Assembly (NCBI GenBank): GCA_012845835.1
Contig: JABAKD010000002.1
Span: 12,069,120-12,133,119 of the forward strand
From: Undaria pinnatifida
Lineage: Eukaryota > Sar > Phaeophyceae > Laminariales > Alariaceae
DNA: 64,000 nt
Direction of reading: 5' to 3'
Position 1 is the first letter of the stretch; each line of letters starts with the position of its first letter. This document shows positions 60,310 to 64,000 of the stretch, one piece after another. The notes beneath the pieces are model-generated. The model did no database searches, was not told the DNA's origin, and worked only from the letters and a program-made list of their open reading frames with translations. Position numbers and translations under genes: made by a program.

Positions 60310-61290
60310 CTGAGAGGGGCAGCGAAGTAGAGCTAGGCCGAATGCTGTCATTGTCCTGTATCCTCCCGGATCAACTATTAGTACAGTGTACAGGACACCT
60401 AAAATAAAACGTGTGCGTGGTAAATAAAACGAGCACTAAGACATCCATGCTGCGATTTACATGAGATGAAAGTATGAAATTCAGTAGGAGTTCTACTGAA
60501 GTTCGATTCAAGCACCCTGTCCCAACTATTAAGAAGAACCAAGCTGATTTTGATAGAACAAAATTCTTAGTTCTTACTCTAATAAGGTGTCCTACACTGT
60601 GCACTCCACGAGATAAGCGGACCCACCCCTCCCCCCGGCCGGCGAGGACAACGGCGTTCTTTTGTCCAGATTCATTTATTCGGGTGACAACAGGCCGATC
60701 AGGTGGACTGTGAATGGCTGCGCCTCACTGCTACAACGCAAGTTATTAGTTGGGTGGCGAATCCAGCTAACTAACTGTCTGTTTGAGTCGACTAGCCAAA
60801 CAAGCCTTTCGATGACCTGGTCAAGGAAACCTCAAATAGTCGGGTGGTTGGCAACCGTGCAACGTTGCAACTAACTGTAACACGTTGTTCTAATGTGGCA
60901 GTGGATGACCGACGGATATCGGTCAGGTCGAGGTGGCGCGAATAAACCGAGTAGAACGGTAGCGCTGATAAAGGGGTTGCAACCCTTGGGGAGGATCCAG
61001 TGCTTGACAGCCAGACAGATGGTAGATTGTGCTTGGGATAAACGTGCACCGCGATCACTCTCTCCTGGTCCGCGCTGATTATGGGATGGAGGTTATGTTG
61101 CACATTTAACAACTCAATGTACACCTAACAGCTATCCAAGCCGCGTCAACCTGATCGATATCCTTCGGCCATCCATTGTCAAATTAAAACACACCTAGCC
61201 AACTAATAACTCGTCGGCGACTTACAATACAGATTTTGGAATACTATTACTTACTATTACAGTAGTATAGTCAGCCAACTCACAGTCGTA
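60310..61290. other. Noncoding, no gene recognised
   Basis: Unique-looking. Short open frames only. Confidence 0.35.
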
Positions 61291-61295
61291 CCAAT

Positions 61296-61725
61296 CAGAA
61301 CATGGCCGTGACCTGTGAAGGCCGTCCGGTATCGACGCCTTGTTCCACCTTTGTTCAAGGGAAGCAATACACTATGCAACATAAACATGCGGGTAGGGAA
61401 CGGGGGGACCGGGGGGGGTGGAGCGGGGTGAGGTGGGTTGAGGTGGGGTGGGGTGGGGTGGGGTGGGGTGGGGTGGGGTGGGGTGGGGTGAGGTGGGGTG
61501 GGGGGGTTGGGGTGGGGGAGGATGAGGAGGGGATGGGGTGGGGGAGGGGGGGGGGAGGATGAGGGGGGCGTGGGGTGGGGGAGGGGGGGGGGGGAATGAG
61601 GGGGGAGTGGGGTGGGGTGGGGTGGGGTGGGGTGGGGTGGGGTGGGGTGGGGTGGGGTGGGGTGGAGAGGGTGAGATGGGGGAGAGTGGGGGTGGGGGTG
61701 GTGGCGGGTGAGGGAGAGGAGGAGA
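61296..61725. repeat. Repeat followed by (GGGGT)n array
   Basis: ACATGGCCGTGACCTGTGAA, GGCCGTCCGGTATCG, then GGGGT arrays. The same pair occurs at 63727-64000 (GAACGGTCGTGACCGTGAAA, GGCGGTCCGATACCG). Confidence 0.8.
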
Positions 61726-61729
61726 CGCT

Positions 61730-62174
61730 AACGCGGACCTTGTGGAGTTATTGGTCGGCTGACAAAAAGCACGAAAAAGCGCAAGGTGATCCTACGGATC
61801 GGATGATGGGCACCGCGAATAACAAACAGCGCTACAGTATGGTTATGGTAAAATCAAGAAAATATCCACAAAAGAAAGCTGTGGCCCACTTTCTGCGGGA
61901 CGCTACGAAATTATACTCGAGGAGTAAACCACGCGCAGCGGCGGGCGCTACACTAAACCCGATTGACACGTGGTATATAACAGCCTTTGTTCAACGTTGG
62001 TGTCGCGATAGCTTTAGGAGGCTTGCTATTTGTGCACCATCAAGGGTTTGGTTTTCGTACCTTTATCTTTATGCCGTACTCGTACGTTTTTATCGTAGGG
62101 TTCTTTTTTTGCTTCTTCGTACATATGTTTTTTTAGTGATTGACACCCACACGCTGAACAATGTCGCATGGTAA
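61730..62174 (+). CDS. Uncharacterised open frame
   Basis: The frame is open for about 148 codons after a G-rich repeat, with a stop at 62172-62174. The middle (KKHEKAQGDPTDRMMGTANN, KQRYSMVMVKSRKYPQKKAV) has a balanced composition. The end is Leu/Tyr/Phe-rich and looks like read-through of noncoding DNA. No family is recognised; chance is possible. Confidence 0.15.
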
Positions 62175-62381
62175 CCAAAATAAGGGCAGCGTTTTATTTC
62201 AGCCTTGCTCAGAGTATGTGTTTCCTGGTGGATTTTGATGGATACGCATTACCAATACACATTTCCTAACCCATTGATTGATCTGTGCAGTTTAGGTCAG
62301 GCAGAATATCAAGATATGTGCGCGGCGTGTAAAAAAATGATAACGTTTCGGGTCTGCTGAGATCAGGTGTTGACGGATCTG

Positions 62382-62763
62382 ACGCGTGCTACATTAGGAG
62401 TAGCACTCTACGGTCAACATATTTCCAGATGACGGCTCTTCTCATCCTAGCAACTAGTAATAGTAGGTACAGTAAGGGTGTGGTATCGACATGTGCTAGG
62501 GTAGAGGTGGCATGACCATACTTTTTCTGAGGCTGCTCTCACGTGAGGATCTCTATTACCTCACACCCAGCAACTTACTTTTGAGCAAAAGCAACACCAG
62601 TGACAACCGATGAGCAAAGCCATGGTGCCCTAGAGATGTAAAAATGCACGTTGCGAGAAAGCCAAGAATATGGCGTTCCGACGATTGTGGGTGAAGGAGC
62701 TCCCGTCATTCAAAAAACCAAATAGCCGAAAATGCTACCTACCTCTGTCATCGTAGCACGCGT
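62382..62763. mobile_element. MITE-1, complete copy, 382 bp
   Basis: Starts ACGCGTGCTACATTAGGAGT, ends ACCTCTGTCATCGTAGCACG plus CGT. Internal CCATGGTGCCCTAGAG and GAAGGAGCTCCCGTCATTCA match the family. Confidence 0.82.
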
Positions 62764-62943
62764 ATAACGTATAACCCAAGTCGTTCGAGTACAACTCGAG
62801 CTTTGCACTTCATTCGTTCAACACCTATTACTGCTATTAATGGTCTGTCCATGGGGCTATGAATGGGCTTGCACGTTCATGTATTCTTAACGTCGTTTTT
62901 TTGGGCAGGTAGAGAGCAGCTCAAACGGCGAGCAACTGATTTT

Positions 62944-63199
62944 ACGATATAGCCCCCCCCAAAACCAGCGATTTTCTTTTTTTTTTTCTTTAACGAACGT
63001 TTCATGGCTGCTTGACACAAGGAAAGATACGATTGAAACCAAAGTATCCGTATATTTTCTTGCGTGCAAAGGCCTATCGGTCGATGACGTCGGGGAGGGT
63101 GTCGAGGGACACCGTATTTCAGGAGATACGACCGGTATCATAGGGGCTGGTTTTGAAACCGGCGAGTTCGCTAAAGAAAAGTTTGGGGGGCTACCGTGG
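62944..63199 (+). mobile_element. MITE-3 copy 3
   Basis: TTACGATATAGCCCCCCCC at left; GGGGGGCTACCGTGG at right; interior AACGAACGTTTCATGGCTGC, GATGACGTCGGGGAGGGTG, GAAACCGGCGAGTTCGCTAA. Confidence 0.8.
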
Positions 63200-63429
63200 A
63201 ACGACTCGAGCCAAACCATTTTTGGAATATTAGGTGTCCCTATGGTAACATGATGCGTCATCTCTCGAGTGCGCATGGCCTAACCTGTCCATCATCTTAC
63301 ATCCGGGCGCCTTCTTGTGCTTGAATGCCCCCTTGCCTCAGTAGAAGCAGTCGATGCAGCGGTCAACATCGCAAGGGGTCGACCTTACTCGTCCTGCATT
63401 CCTCGCAGCGGATGAAGCATATACGGGTA

Positions 63430-63625
63430 GCCAAAAAGGGAGGGAGGAAGAGGGAGACGAATAACGGAGCACAGGGAAAGGAGACGGGAAGGGGGAGGGG
63501 AGGGAGGGAGAGGGAGTGGCGGGAGGCGGGGTATGGAGAGGGAGAGGGGGGACAGGGGGAAAGAGGGCGAAGAGGGAGGGGAAGGGAGGAGAGGTTAATA
63601 GAAGGGGGGGGGGAGGAGAGAGGCA
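63430..63625. repeat. GA-rich tract
   Basis: GGGAGAGGG and GGGGGAGG units (CT-rich on the minus strand). Confidence 0.9.
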
Positions 63626-63726
63626 GATATACAGACAGATGAAACTGGGATAAACAAAAAACAAACACGTAGCGAAAGAGGTAAAACGGCACAAAAAAAA
63701 CGCACCTAACCCACCCCACCCCCAAC

Positions 63727-64000
63727 CAGAGAACGGTCGTGACCGTGAAAGGCGGTCCGATACCGTAGGGTCAGGCGGGGTGGGGTTGGGTGGGTTTGGG
63801 TGGGGTGGGACAGAGTGGGGAGGGGAGCGGTGGGGTGGGGTGGGGTGGGGTGGGGTGGGGTGGGGTGGGGTGGGGTGGGGTGGGGTGGGGTGGGGTGGGG
63901 TGGGGTGGGGTGGGGTGGGGTGGGGTGGGGTGGGGTGGGGTGGGGTGGGGTGGGGTGGGATGGGGTGGGGTGAGGTGGGGTGGGGTGGGGTGGGGTGGGG
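63727..64000. repeat. Repeat followed by (GGGGT)n array reaching the window end
   Basis: Second copy of the 61296 sequence, then nearly perfect GGGGT units to the last base. The array probably continues outside the window. Confidence 0.95.

Overview
This is a window of a eukaryotic nuclear genome. Coding sequence is only a few percent of it. Exons are short (60-370 bp), follow the GT-AG rule, and are separated by introns of 0.5-6 kb. The introns are packed with microsatellites, minisatellites, C-rich pyrimidine tracts and many small non-autonomous transposons. GC-rich exons in intron-heavy genes, a VAMP7-type longin SNARE and a TPR protein would fit a large-genome stramenopile alga such as a brown alga, but the sequence alone does not prove this.

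Two genes can be assembled exon by exon with all splice phases agreeing, both on the + strand. The first (9071-14506) is a VAMP7-like R-SNARE: longin domain, SNARE motif with the zero-layer arginine, C-terminal membrane anchor; 215 residues recovered, lacking only a short first exon. The second (22365-43969) is an 11-exon, about 513-residue tetratricopeptide-repeat protein over 21.6 kb, with a disordered N-terminus and five to six TPR units. A third, weaker gene is proposed on the - strand (48800-56002) and would encode a charged coiled-coil protein. Further low-confidence exon candidates lie at 16592-16654, 52606-52998, 53621-53968, 58083-58260, 59610-59787 and 61730-62174.

The rest is repeats. 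I recognise at least these families: MITE-1 (ends ACGCGTGCTACGATAGAGGT and its reverse; about ten copies or parts); MITE-2 (CATCCCACGGTAGGGGTTGC ends, three copies); MITE-3 (CTACGATAGCCCCCC ends, three copies); a hAT-type MITE with a perfect 8-bp target duplication; three TA-flanked Tc1/mariner/pogo-type elements; a tRNA-derived SINE with recognisable A and B boxes (two copies plus a fragment); an about 500-bp family and an about 250-bp family that both end where poly-C tracts begin; a (CAA)n-tailed element; and an ACGTCAGC-ended inverted-repeat element.

The most unusual observation is that introns of both genes contain decayed copies ('echoes') of the exon ends and splice sites next to them. 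The VAMP7-like gene has four echoes of its first recovered donor junction and one of the next acceptor. The TPR gene has echoes of at least five of its exons, including a near-complete second copy of the terminal exon that could serve as an alternative 3' end. A second pattern is that two unrelated minisatellites (28 x 16 bp and 38 x 23 bp) have each grown out of the terminal region of a MITE-1 copy. Together these suggest a genome in which local tandem duplication drives intron growth.
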